DNA of 64,000 bases from CAZZBK01 sp964652155 (GTDB lineage: Bacteria > Planctomycetota > Planctomycetia > Pirellulales > PNKZ01), in contig CAZZBK010000013.1 of the NCBI GenBank assembly GCA_964652155.1, forward strand, positions 3,560 through 67,559, read 5' to 3'. Shown in pieces: positions 36,143-44,246 of the stretch. The notes beneath the pieces were generated by a model. That model saw nothing but the letters and a program-made list of their open reading frames with translations. It was not told the DNA's origin and ran no database searches. How positions within the stretch are numbered: the stretch's first letter is position 1; each line of letters opens with the position of its first letter. The translations under genes were made by a program, and so were the position numbers.

Positions 36143-37027
36143 CTAAAAACATTTCCGATCCTCGCTGCGTGGGTCGCTCACCAACTCGCCGCTGTGCAAA
36201 ATGCCGGCGATGGCCCGGTCGCGCCACGGAAGCGGTGCGTCGAAAAACTCCAAATTCCCATCCACGTCGCTGATCAAGGCCCCCGTTTGATGCACGGGCA
36301 GCTTGCCGGTCACCCGGCCGTCGGGCCGCACAAAGAACGCGCCCCACAGCGAGTACTTGGCCGTGCTGTTCGTGGCGCTGATCCACAGGTGGTTGCACGC
36401 CGCGTGGCACATGAGCGTCGCCGGCACAATATCCTTCCAGATGTTCTGGTAATGGAACGTGCGATAGTCCTTGCGGGCATTGTGGAACGAGTGGAACACC
36501 AGCTCGACCCCCTGTCGCTTCAGCTCGCGATACAACTCGGGAAAGCGATAGTCGTAGCAGATCAACGCCCCGCACTTGTAACCGTCGATCTCGAAGATCG
36601 TGGCGTGGTTGCCGGGCGTGTAGTAGCCGTGATCCATCGTCGGCTCGGGCAGGCAGACCCCGGTGCAGAACCGTTTGTCGTAGCGCTCGACGACCTGCCC
36701 CCGATCGTTGAAGATGTACAGCGAGTTGTGCGGCTTGTGGCCCGCTGACAGCCGATGGGTCGAGCCGAGCACGACCCATAAGTTGAGTTCGTCGGCCGTC
36801 TGGATAATCGAGGCGGTGGCGTCGCGGAGTCGCTCCCAATCGAGGTCGTCGAGCGACTGCAACTCGCTGCCGCCGTAGCCGCTCAGCGCGGTTTCCGGAA
36901 AATGAGCCACCCGGGCTCCCTGATCGGCCGCCTGCTGCAACAGCGCGACGATCTGTTGACGGTTGGCCTCGATATCGGCTTCGACCGGAAACTGACAGCC
37001 GGCAACTCGCAAAACAGGTCGGGGCAT
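36143..37027 (-). CDS. Carbon-nitrogen hydrolase (nitrilase superfamily)
   Basis: 294 residues from ATG 37027 (a GTG at 37036 is possible). The Glu-Lys-Cys triad is visible as E45 in VAHFPETALSGYGG, K118 in VVERYDKRFCTG and C157 in CGALICYDYRFPELYRELK. No signal peptide. Nitrilase-superfamily amidases hydrolyse non-peptide C-N bonds (carbamoyl-amino acids, amides, nitriles); the subfamily cannot be fixed here. It is divergent from the second DUF1501 gene and stands alone on its strand. Confidence 0.92.
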   Translation of the reverse strand: MPRPVLRVAGCQFPVEADIEANRQQIVALLQQAADQGARVAHFPETALSGYGGSELQSLDDLDWERLRDATASIIQTADELNLWVVLGSTHRLSAGHKPHNSLYIFNDRGQVVERYDKRFCTGVCLPEPTMDHGYYTPGNHATIFEIDGYKCGALICYDYRFPELYRELKRQGVELVFHSFHNARKDYRTFHYQNIWKDIVPATLMCHAACNHLWISATNSTAKYSLWGAFFVRPDGRVTGKLPVHQTGALISDVDGNLEFFDAPLPWRDRAIAGILHSGELVSDPRSEDRKCF

Positions 37028-37254
37028 GGCAGGCACAGGCGGTTAACGGGGTGACAAAAGGGTTGTTGTAAAGTCCGCTCAGCATACCCGAGCGCGGACC
37101 GGGCCTCAAATCGGCCCCCGGCTGCCGCAGGTCACCGTGCCGCCGTGGCTCGCCGCGCCACGGCATTTGGAGCGCGTTCGAGGCTGGACTACAATGGGAC
37201 TCGACGAGTACGCCCTGCACCATCGCCTGGAATTTGCTCAAGGATTGCCCCGAC

Positions 37255-38715
37255 GTGGACCCGTTATTGCAACACTCATCGCTGCTCACGCGGCGCCACT
37301 TCTTTGGTCGCAGCGCGCTGGGCGTGGGCAAGGCCGCGCTCGCGTCGCTGCTGGCGCGTGACGGCCTGGCAGACAGCCCCTCGAAGCGGCTCGGCGGCCT
37401 CGTGGGGCTCCCTCATTTTGCCCCCAAGGCCAAACGGGTCATCTACCTGTTTCAGAACGGCGCTCCCACACACGTCGACATTCTCGACTACAAGCCCCTG
37501 CTGCGCAAATGGCATGGCAAAGAGATACCGGCCGAGATCCAGCAAGGCCAACGGCTGAGCACCATGACGCAGGGGCAAACCGCCAAGCCGGTGCTCGCCG
37601 AGATCACCAAGTTTACTCAGCACGGCAAGTGCGGTCGCTGGCTGAGCGACTTTACGCCGCACACGGCCGAGATTGCCGACGAGTTGTGTTTCATCCACTC
37701 GATGCATACCGAGGCGGTGAACCATGCCCCGGCCATCACGTTTTTCCTGACCGGCTCGGAGATGGCCGGCCGGCCGAGCATGGGTGCCTGGATGACCTAC
37801 GGCTTGGGGACCGAAACCGAGGAGCTGCCCTCCTTTGTCGTCATGACCTCGCGCGACAAAGAGGCCAGTTGTGGGCAGATATTCTACGACTTCTATTGGG
37901 GGAGCGGCTTCCTGCCCTCGAAGTTTCAGGGCGTGAAGTTTCGCGGCAGTGGCGACCCCGTGCTGTATTTGTCGAACCCGGAAGGCATCTCGGCCGAGGT
38001 GCGGCGCGGAATGCTCGACGACCTCGCGCGGCTCAACGAACTGAAGCTGCGTGACTTCGGCGATCCAGAAATCGCCACCCGCATTAGCCAGTACGAGCTG
38101 GCGTATCGCATGCAGACCAGCGTGCCCGAACTGGCCGACTTCTCGACCGAGCCCAAGCACATTCGCGACATGTACGGCCCGGATATCGAGCGGCCCGGCA
38201 GTTTTGCCTACAACTGCCTGATGGCGCGGCGGCTCGCTGAGCGCGGCGTGAGCTTCATTCAGCTCATGCACGCCGGTTGGGACCAGCATCGCAATCTGAA
38301 CACGCAACTCAAGACACAGTGCCTCGACACCGATCAGCCCTCGGCCGCCCTGGTCAAAGACCTGCAACAGCGCGGCATGCTCGACGACACACTCGTGATC
38401 TGGGGGGGCGAGTTCGGCCGGACACCGTTCTTACAGGGAAAAATCGAGGAGACGCAGTCCTGGGGGCGCGACCATCATCCGTACTGCTTCTCGCTGTGGA
38501 TGGCCGGCGGCGGCATCAAGCCAGGCTTTGCCTACGGACAGAGCGACGATTTTGGGCATAACGTGGCCGTCGATGGCGTCCATATCCACGACTTCCAAGC
38601 GACCGTGATGCACCTGCTGGGCATCGATCACGAACGGCTCACGTTCCGCTTTCAAGGCCGGCAGTTCCGCCTAACCGACATTTTTGGCAAGGTCGTGAAA
38701 CCGGTGCTGGCTTAA
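37255..38715 (+). CDS. DUF1501 family protein (second copy), Tat-type N-terminus
   Basis: GTG 37255 is preferred because AAGGA lies upstream and the resulting N-terminus, (M)DPLLQHSSLLTRRHFFGRSA, matches the usual family opening; TTG 37234 is the alternative. 486 residues. RVIYLFQNGAPTHVDILDYK is the first conserved block, HKPGWD-type block appears as MHAGWDQHRNLNTQL, and the C-terminal part has VIWGGEFGRTPFLQ and RDHHPYCFSLWMAGGGIKPG. Unlike the copy at 1682, it has no DUF1549/1553 partner in the window, on either side. Confidence 0.94.
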   Translation: MDPLLQHSSLLTRRHFFGRSALGVGKAALASLLARDGLADSPSKRLGGLVGLPHFAPKAKRVIYLFQNGAPTHVDILDYKPLLRKWHGKEIPAEIQQGQRLSTMTQGQTAKPVLAEITKFTQHGKCGRWLSDFTPHTAEIADELCFIHSMHTEAVNHAPAITFFLTGSEMAGRPSMGAWMTYGLGTETEELPSFVVMTSRDKEASCGQIFYDFYWGSGFLPSKFQGVKFRGSGDPVLYLSNPEGISAEVRRGMLDDLARLNELKLRDFGDPEIATRISQYELAYRMQTSVPELADFSTEPKHIRDMYGPDIERPGSFAYNCLMARRLAERGVSFIQLMHAGWDQHRNLNTQLKTQCLDTDQPSAALVKDLQQRGMLDDTLVIWGGEFGRTPFLQGKIEETQSWGRDHHPYCFSLWMAGGGIKPGFAYGQSDDFGHNVAVDGVHIHDFQATVMHLLGIDHERLTFRFQGRQFRLTDIFGKVVKPVLA

Positions 38716-38791
38716 CGGAAGCCCGCGATGGGATGGACCCGGTTCGCAAGGGCTTTGTGGATGATGGAGCCGCAGAGAGGCGGAAGTTGTC

Positions 38792-38985
38792 GCCACAAAA
38801 ATCTCAAAGCGACACAAAAAGAGAAGCACTGAATTGAAGCGATTTTGTGCGAATCGATCACGACCCGATCCGCAACCTTGGATTACATCGGCTGCACCTC
38901 AAAGAATCCGCCTTGCTCGGTCGTCGCCGCATTCATCCATCGGGCACTTCAGCTCTTCTTTGCGTCGCTTTGCGTTCTTTGTGGC
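38792..38985. repeat. Imperfect inverted repeat, GCCACAAA...CAAAGCGAC type
   Basis: The left arm (38792-38826, GCCACAAAAATCTCAAAGCG start) and the reverse complement of the right arm (38955-38985) share GCCACAAA, CAAAGCGAC and AGAAG blocks in the same order. A dispersed-repeat type element with an unrelated 128-base centre. Confidence 0.5.
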
Positions 38986-39154
38986 CATGTTTTGATGGGC
39001 AAGACATACGGAGGCCGCAGTGCCCGTCGTTCACGGGTCGTGCTGCCGAACGGATGACCTGTTGATCGATCGCCGGGTATTGCTGACGCAAAACACCAGC
39101 CACCCAACTCCTTTAGCGCGGCCTGTGAATGCAGCCGCAGAGCGTGAAAATAAC

Positions 39155-39275
39155 CTACCCGGTCGAAGCCTGTGAGATGGCATCCGTGCCGTAGTGATTC
39201 AAGCCCTTGACTCGTTTCCCAGACCGGGTGACAGAAGAGGGCGGGAAAACAGCTCACAGACTCCGAACCGGGTAG
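39155..39275. ncRNA. Candidate structured RNA (nested helices), 3' of mraZ
   Basis: Four compatible perfect helices: CTACCCGGT 39155-39163 with ACCGGGTAG 39267-39275; CTGTGAG 39170-39176 with CTCACAG 39253-39259; GGCA-TCCG-TGCC 39179-39190; TTTCCC 39215-39220 with GGGAAA 39243-39248. The whole forms a closed multi-branch fold of 121 bases. On the minus strand it starts 58 bases after the mraZ stop. It does not match any RNA family I recognise (5S, 6S, SRP, RNase P checked by conserved blocks). It could instead be a palindromic DNA repeat. Confidence 0.35.
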
Positions 39276-39333
39276 TCACTCAAATCGCCGCCGCACATGA
39301 CCTGTCGCGATGCGACACGTCCAGTGTGCACGG

Positions 39334-39816
39334 TCAGCGAGACAATTGATCGAACAGTTGGGGAAAGCGGCTCACGTTCCGCTCGACGAACCGCAGCCAG
39401 CGGGACGGTCGCCAGATTTCGATGCACACCGCCGCGCCCACGACCACCACAGGGCCGCCAGGCTCGACTTGCAGAAACTCGCGAAAGCCCTCGGGAATTA
39501 ACAGCCGACCGCGCGGGGCGAGCCCCACCGAGCGCTGTCGCGTCGAGAGCAACCGTCCGAGACGTTGAATCTCGGCGGCTTGGGTGTCGAGTCGACCCGA
39601 ACGCAGCTTGGCCTCGATCACCTCGACCCCCGCCGTAAAGCGAGACTGCCAAGTCGACGAGTTCCACAAGCTGACGCATCCGGGCCGTTCCTTGATGAGC
39701 ATGCAATCGGTTAGCGACTCGCCCAGGCCGGTCAACAATTCGGCCGGCAGGCTGAGCCGGAAACGATCATCCAGCGCACGGTGAAATTCACCCAGCAAGA
39801 ACGGTGACTCGGACAT
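39334..39816 (-). CDS. mraZ: MraZ-family transcriptional regulator, outside a dcw cluster
   Basis: 160 residues from ATG 39816 (an upstream GTG/ATG at 39846 is less likely). The two MraZ/SpoVT-AbrB-like swapped-hairpin halves are visible: LGEFHRALDDRFRLSLPAEL followed by DCMLIKERPGCVSLW, and LLSTRQRSVGLAPRGRLLIP with FREFLQVEPGGPVVVVG. MraZ normally opens the division and cell-wall cluster upstream of rsmH and represses it. Here no rsmH, ftsL or murE follows: downstream are 618 bases without a gene and then a convergent DUF1501 gene. This fits planctomycetes, many of which lack FtsZ and have a scattered cluster. Confidence 0.9.
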   Translation of the reverse strand: MSESPFLLGEFHRALDDRFRLSLPAELLTGLGESLTDCMLIKERPGCVSLWNSSTWQSRFTAGVEVIEAKLRSGRLDTQAAEIQRLGRLLSTRQRSVGLAPRGRLLIPEGFREFLQVEPGGPVVVVGAAVCIEIWRPSRWLRFVERNVSRFPQLFDQLSR

Positions 39817-39926
39817 CGCAAAGCTGTTCCGCCTTACGGGGAACAACGGCCGAAGGTGTCGACACGTGCTCCCGTGTCTTACCGAGGACTCCGTTCATAC
39901 CGGACGGAAAGCGGCCCGCCTCGTGA

Positions 39927-39986
39927 TTTGGGTTGAATTCCCACAGGATATTCAACTTCAGTCACATTTGGGGCTTATTTCCCACC
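39927..39986 (-). promoter_or_regulatory. Paired GTGGGAA dyads upstream of mraZ, candidate MraZ boxes
   Basis: On the minus strand GTGGGAATTCAACCCAAA (39944-39927) and GTGGGAAATAAGCCCCAAA (39985-39967) are two related sites about 40 bases apart, in an AT-richer stretch about 110-170 bases before the mraZ start. MraZ in other bacteria binds short TGGGA/GTGG direct repeats in its own promoter. Spacing here differs from the E. coli pattern, so assignment is tentative. Confidence 0.35.
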
Positions 39987-40076
39987 GATAGGCAGAGTTT
40001 ATCAAGCTCGGGTGCGATTGCAAGCGATTTTTGGTTGGTCACTCCGTAGCCCTACAAAAAATTCGCTAGGTGTTCA

Positions 40077-40165
40077 TTAGCCGCGACGCGCCAGCGGAGC
40101 GCGTAACGATGGCGAATCTCTCGACTGCGCAACGGTTACGCGCTCCGCTGGCGCGTCGCGGCTAA
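40077..40165. repeat. Perfect 31-bp inverted repeat around a 27-base centre
   Basis: Left arm TTAGCCGCGACGCGCCAGCG (40077-40107) and right arm CGCTGGCGCGTCGCGGCTAA (40135-40165) are exact reverse complements over 31 bases. A one-arm copy with a single deletion is at 20972-21000. It ends 28 bases from the uvrC stop and would also fold as a strong hairpin in the uvrC 3' end. Confidence 0.9.
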
Positions 40166-40193
40166 CGAGAAGTACGTGAGATGCTGAATCATG

Positions 40194-41582
40194 TCACGTC
40201 GACGGCTCGTCGCCGAGCGCCGAGCGGCGACGCAAGATGTGATGGTAATGCTGCGCGAAGCGATGCGCCTCGTCGCGCACGTACTGCAACAGCCGCAGCG
40301 CGAACGAGTGCCGACTCAATCGCAAGGGCTCGCTTTGCTCGGGCAGAAAGATCTCCTCGTCGCGCTTGGCGAGCGAGATGACCGTTGGCGGCGTGATGTG
40401 CAGCGCGGCGAACGCGGCCAATCCGGACGAGAGCTGCCCCTTGCCGCCATCAATCAACAGGATGTCGGGGAACGCTTCGTTGTTGTGATCGAGCGATTGA
40501 AAGCGCCGCGCGACGACCTCATGAATGCTGGCGAAGTCGTTGACCCCTTGCACCTCGCGAATTTTGTAACGCTTGTAACCCGGCTTAAAGGGCAAGCCAT
40601 CGATGAACTGCACGAGGCTGGCGACCGTTTCGCCGCCGCCGAGGTGCGCGATGTCGACCCCCTCGATGACGCGCGGCATTTTCTCAAGCTTGAGCACCTT
40701 GCGCAGGCCGGCCAGACCTTTTTTCGGATCCTGATAAAACACCTCGGGCTGCGCGTGCTTGTCGAGTTCGCCTCGTTGGTCAAGGTTTTCGAGCATTTTA
40801 ATCTCATCGCGCAGCCGGGCGGCGCGTTCGAATTGTTTATCGGCCGCGGCGGCTTTCATGTCCTCGCGCATCTCGTCGAGCAACTGTTTTTTGTGCCCTT
40901 CGAGGAACATGCGCAGCCGATGAATATCGCGGCGGTAATCTTCTTTGCTAATCCGCAGATTGCACGGCGCGGTGCACTGCTCGATGCTGGCGAGCAAGCA
41001 GGGTCGGAACCAGCGCCATTTGGCGTCCCCCTCCTCGATATCGAGACTACAGGTGCGGAACTTGAAGATCCGCTGCAACACTTGCAGCGCGCCGCCGAGC
41101 GAGCCCGAGTTGGTGAACGGACCGTACAGTTTCGTGCCTCGCTCTTGAGGCTGCCGGGTGATTTCGACGCGCGGAAAATCTTCGCGCGTCGTGATCTCTA
41201 GATATGGAAAGGTTTTGCTGTCTTTGAGATCCTTGTTGTGCTTGGGCTGAATGTCCTTGATGAGCCGGGCTTCCATCAGCAGGGCATCGACCTCGCTGTC
41301 GGCGTCGAGGTAATCGATATCGCTGATCTCGCGGACCAACTCGGCCGTGCGTCGGTCTTCGGCGGCCGCCTTGAGAAAATAGCTCCCCGCGCGACTGCGG
41401 AGGTTGACCGCCTTGCCGACATAGATGACCAGCCCGGTCGCGTCCTTCATCAGATACACGCCCGGCGATTGAGGGAACTCGCGCACCTTGGCGGCGGCCT
41501 GACGGTAGCCTGGCGCGCGGTCGGCGAGCGGCGCAGGGTCGTTGGGGGGCGGAGTTTCATCGCTCGGCGGGTCATTGGTCAT
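40194..41582 (-). CDS. uvrC: UvrC-like excinuclease subunit, short form
   Basis: 462 residues. The GIY-YIG nuclease is at residues 38-60 (SPGVYLMKDATGLVIYVGKA), with KLYGPFTNSGSLGGALQVLQ and the Cys-containing block CLLASIEQCTAPC following. A UVR (UvrB-binding) motif is present (AAADKQFERAARLRDEIKML), and the RNase-H-like 5' nuclease half has EGVDIAHLGGGETVASLVQF, DILLIDGGKGQLSSGL and VRDEAHRFAQHYH. The sequence ends right after that domain, so the C-terminal tandem helix-hairpin-helix of full-length (about 600-residue) UvrC is absent. Role: dual incision in nucleotide excision repair. Confidence 0.92.
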   Translation of the reverse strand: MTNDPPSDETPPPNDPAPLADRAPGYRQAAAKVREFPQSPGVYLMKDATGLVIYVGKAVNLRSRAGSYFLKAAAEDRRTAELVREISDIDYLDADSEVDALLMEARLIKDIQPKHNKDLKDSKTFPYLEITTREDFPRVEITRQPQERGTKLYGPFTNSGSLGGALQVLQRIFKFRTCSLDIEEGDAKWRWFRPCLLASIEQCTAPCNLRISKEDYRRDIHRLRMFLEGHKKQLLDEMREDMKAAAADKQFERAARLRDEIKMLENLDQRGELDKHAQPEVFYQDPKKGLAGLRKVLKLEKMPRVIEGVDIAHLGGGETVASLVQFIDGLPFKPGYKRYKIREVQGVNDFASIHEVVARRFQSLDHNNEAFPDILLIDGGKGQLSSGLAAFAALHITPPTVISLAKRDEEIFLPEQSEPLRLSRHSFALRLLQYVRDEAHRFAQHYHHILRRRSALGDEPST

Positions 41583-41728
41583 GTGGACATTTTACGCCCA
41601 AGGTGGCGTCGCTGGCCAGTTCTCCTCCGAGCATGTGTGGCGATCGTCCCGTTCGCTCGATAAGATAGGGCACCTACGATCATCACCCACACAACCTTTT
41701 GTCGTCATCGCACAGGAGCTCGCGTCCC

Positions 41729-42568
41729 ATGTCGCTTACTCGCCGTTCGTTCGTCCAACTGGCTTCGGCCGCCTCGACTGCTTTGCTGTTGAACCGCGCT
41801 CAGAGCGCCTTCGCATGGGCCGACGCGGGCTATGCCGTCGGCATCCAAATGTACTCGTTGCGCGGTTACAAGGACGTCGACGTCGCCATTCAGCACGCCT
41901 ACGACATCGGCTTCCGGCACCTGGAGTTCTACAGCGGCCAGTTCCCGCTCAACTCGACCCCCGATCAGATCAAGGCGTTCGTCAAGAAGATCGCCGACAA
42001 GGGGATGAAGATCACGGCGCACGGTGTCAACCGCTTCACGAAAGACCACGACGCCAATCGCAAGATTTTCGAGTTTGCCAAGCAGGCGGGCATTCGCAAC
42101 CTGTCGGCCGACCCCGATCCGGACAGCTTCGAGAGCCTCGACAAGCTGGTGGCCGAGTATGACGTGCGGATTGCGATTCACAATCACGGCCCCAAGCATC
42201 GTTACAACAAAGTGACCGACGTGCTCAACGCGGTGCGCGATCATCACCCGCTGATCGGCGCGTGTGCCGATCTGGGACACTTCATCCGCTCGGGCGAGCC
42301 GCCGGTGGAAGTGGTGCGGTCGCTGGGCAAGCGGCTGTTCGGCATTCACTTGAAAGACTTTGCCGAGCAGGCAGACAAGACCAAGGGGGTGATTCTGGGC
42401 AAGGGGCACCTGAACGTCGAGCAGGTGTTCGTGGCCCTGAAGCAAGTCAACTTCCCGACCGACGGCGCGATCTCGCTCGAATACGAAGAGAACCCCGCCG
42501 ATCCATTGGCCGACATTCGTGAGTGCTTTGCGGTGGCACAAGCCGCGGCGAAGAAGGCTTGGGGCTAA
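41729..42568 (+). CDS. Tat-exported sugar-phosphate isomerase/epimerase-like TIM barrel
   Basis: ATG 41729 follows AGGAG and opens MSLTRRSFVQLASAASTALL, a twin-arginine signal. The 279-residue product is an AP-endonuclease-2-like TIM barrel: YAVGIQMYSLRGYKDVDVAI at strand 1, DIGFRHLEFYSGQFPL at strand 2, DVRIAIHNHGPKHRYN and IGACADLGHFIRSGEPPVEV carrying metal ligands, HLKDFAEQAD, and a final DGAISLEYEENPADPL with the C-terminal Glu. Such Tat-exported epimerase-like proteins are common in planctomycetes beside Gfo/Idh/MocA oxidoreductases and are linked to 3-keto-sugar metabolism. Monocistronic here. Confidence 0.92.
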   Translation: MSLTRRSFVQLASAASTALLLNRAQSAFAWADAGYAVGIQMYSLRGYKDVDVAIQHAYDIGFRHLEFYSGQFPLNSTPDQIKAFVKKIADKGMKITAHGVNRFTKDHDANRKIFEFAKQAGIRNLSADPDPDSFESLDKLVAEYDVRIAIHNHGPKHRYNKVTDVLNAVRDHHPLIGACADLGHFIRSGEPPVEVVRSLGKRLFGIHLKDFAEQADKTKGVILGKGHLNVEQVFVALKQVNFPTDGAISLEYEENPADPLADIRECFAVAQAAAKKAWG

Positions 42569-42578
42569 TGTCATCTGC

Positions 42579-42630
42579 CCCAAGCCGATGGCTTTGCCGT
42601 CGGTCGATCGGCGACGAGTCGCCGGCTTGG
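42579..42630. repeat. Palindromic repeat, CCAAGCCG/GCCGGCTTGG type (copy 3)
   Basis: Outer CCCAAGCCG...CGCCGGCTTGG arms with an inner GGCGACGAGTCGCC hairpin; a diverged copy of the units at 27016 and 34478. Between the convergent TIM-barrel and Flp pilin genes. Confidence 0.7.
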
Positions 42631-42640
42631 TGAGAGGACG

Positions 42641-42832
42641 TTACGAGCCGCCGTCGAAACCGTGGTTCTGCAGTTGCGTGTCGACATTACCCCACATGCC
42701 TCCCGAGCGACCACCGACGGCGCTAACCGCCACGATGATCGACATCAGGATCATGGCCAGCATGACCGCGTATTCGACGGCCGTGGTACCTTCGTCGTTT
42801 TGCCACAGTCGCAGGCAGAATGGTCGAAGCAT
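42641..42832 (-). CDS. Flp-type IVb pilin
   Basis: A 63-residue prepilin. The short charged leader ends in DEG, followed by TTAVEYAVMLAMILMSIIV: cleavage after Gly would leave Glu at position +5 of the mature protein, as required for Flp pilins. The hydrophobic helix is followed by a short polar tail. It would be the major subunit of a Tad pilus, exported through the secretin at 22989-25280. No prepilin peptidase or Tad ATPase gene is near. Confidence 0.92.
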   Translation of the reverse strand: MLRPFCLRLWQNDEGTTAVEYAVMLAMILMSIIVAVSAVGGRSGGMWGNVDTQLQNHGFDGGS

Positions 42833-42970
42833 GGTGGAGACCGTGCGTAAAGGAAAGACTCAAGCCGTTTCGGAAACGATATAAAACTCTAGTACGCAGA
42901 GCGGGGCGCGGCAAACAAGCATCTTGGGTGGTAATAGCAGTAGCGATTATTCCTACGAAAAGGATTTCTC

Positions 42971-44095
42971 ATGCGTGATTCACGGATCGAAAAGCTCGCC
43001 GACGTCTTGGTGAATTACTCGACCCGAGTGAAAAAGGGGGACGTGGTCCGGTTGACCGGCGCGCTCGTCGGGCGGCCGCTGATCGTGGCTCTGTATCGCG
43101 CCGTGCTGCGGGCTGGCGGACAACCCATCGTCGTCATGGGCCCCGAGGAATGCCACGAGATCAAGCTCACCGAAGGGAGCGAGGAGCAATTGCGATTCGA
43201 GGACCCCTTGCAGCAATACATCATCGAGACCGTCGACGTCACGATCAGCTACTGGGGCGACGAGAACACCAAGGCGCTGTCGCGCGTCGATCCCAAGAAG
43301 CAAGCGCTCGTGAGCCAGGCCCGCAAAAAATACATGGCGACGTTCATGAAGCGGTTCGGCGAAGGAAAGCTCCGCTGGGTCGGCACGCAGTTCCCCACCA
43401 ACGCCGCCGCGCAAGACGCCGAGATGTCGCTCGCGGCCTACGAGAACTTTGTGTTCTCGGCGGGGCTGCTCGATCAGAGTGACCCCGCCCGGGCGTGGCA
43501 GGAAATCAGCGTCCGGCAACAGCGGATGGTCGATTTCCTCAACACGAAACGGGAGCTGCGGTTCGTCACTCCGCAAGGGACCGACATCCGCTTCGGGATC
43601 GAGGGGCGCAAGTGGATCAACTGCGACGGGCACGAAAACTTCCCGGACGGCGAGGTCTTCACCGGACCGATCGAGACCGCGACCCAGGGGGTGGTGAACT
43701 ACAGTTTCCCGGCCGTGCATGGTGGCCGTGAGGTGCATGGCATCCGGCTCGAGTTCAAAGACGGCAAGGTCGTCAACGCCTCGGCCAGCAAGGGGGAAGA
43801 TTTTTTGTTCGCCATGCTCGATCAGGACGCCGGTGCCCGCACGCTGGGCGAAGTGGCCATGGGCACCAACTACGCGATTCAACAGTACTCGAAGAACACG
43901 CTGTTCGACGAGAAGATCGGCGGCACGTTCCACGCCGCGCTCGGGGCCGCGTATCCCGAGAGCGGCGGCAAGAACGAGTCGGGCCTGCACTGGGACATGG
44001 TCTGCGACCTGCGCCAGGGGGGCCAGATTTACGTCGACGGACAGTTGATCAGCGAGAACGGCCGCTTCGTGTTCGACGACTGGCCCAAGCCGTAG
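42971..44095 (+). CDS. M29-family metallo-aminopeptidase (AmpS/AmpT-like)
   Basis: 374 residues; AAAAGGA lies about 7 bases before the ATG. M29 features: IEKLADVLVNYSTRVKKGDV at the N-terminus, FPDGEVFTGPIETATQGVV with a metal Glu, LGEVAMGTNYAIQQYSKNTL with the second Glu, GTFHAALGAAYPESGGKN with a metal His, and GLHWDMVCDLRQGGQIYVD with the last His and Asp. These clan MQ enzymes remove N-terminal residues using two Co or Zn ions, and act in the cytoplasm (no signal here). Monocistronic; a terminator-like hairpin follows at 44247. Confidence 0.94.
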   Translation: MRDSRIEKLADVLVNYSTRVKKGDVVRLTGALVGRPLIVALYRAVLRAGGQPIVVMGPEECHEIKLTEGSEEQLRFEDPLQQYIIETVDVTISYWGDENTKALSRVDPKKQALVSQARKKYMATFMKRFGEGKLRWVGTQFPTNAAAQDAEMSLAAYENFVFSAGLLDQSDPARAWQEISVRQQRMVDFLNTKRELRFVTPQGTDIRFGIEGRKWINCDGHENFPDGEVFTGPIETATQGVVNYSFPAVHGGREVHGIRLEFKDGKVVNASASKGEDFLFAMLDQDAGARTLGEVAMGTNYAIQQYSKNTLFDEKIGGTFHAALGAAYPESGGKNESGLHWDMVCDLRQGGQIYVDGQLISENGRFVFDDWPKP

Positions 44096-44118
44096 GCGGT
44101 TCATCCGTTGCGTACGAC

Positions 44119-44160
44119 CTTCTCCCTCCGGGAGAAGGTGGCCGGAGGCCGGATGAGGGC
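44119..44160. repeat. Palindromic repeat, CCTTCTCCC/GGGAGAAGG + GGCCGGATGAGGG
   Basis: CCTTCTCCC-TCC-GGGAGAAGG hairpin followed by TGGCCGGAGGCCGGATGAGGG. Same family as 54229-54276 and, with changed order, 18214-18257 and 54413-54456. Confidence 0.75.
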
Positions 44161-44246
44161 AGGTTGCCCTGTCACGAACTCATTCAACTTGCTTCCTGGT
44201 GCGCACCGAGAGAACCCGACGCCTACCAAGGCCACGCCGCAAATGC

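Larger units (their letters stand above)
38716..39333. other. 618-base intergenic region with two palindromic structures
   Basis: No gene seen. It holds an imperfect inverted repeat at 38792-38985 and a nested stem-loop structure at 39155-39275, listed separately. The remainder shows no coding signal I can support. Confidence 0.5.
39817..40193. other. Intergenic region: mraZ promoter side and uvrC 3' side
   Basis: 377 bases. It should contain the mraZ promoter (minus strand). Two GTGGGAA-containing dyads (39926-39986) and a perfect 31-bp inverted repeat (40077-40165) are listed separately. No RNA gene seen. Confidence 0.5.
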
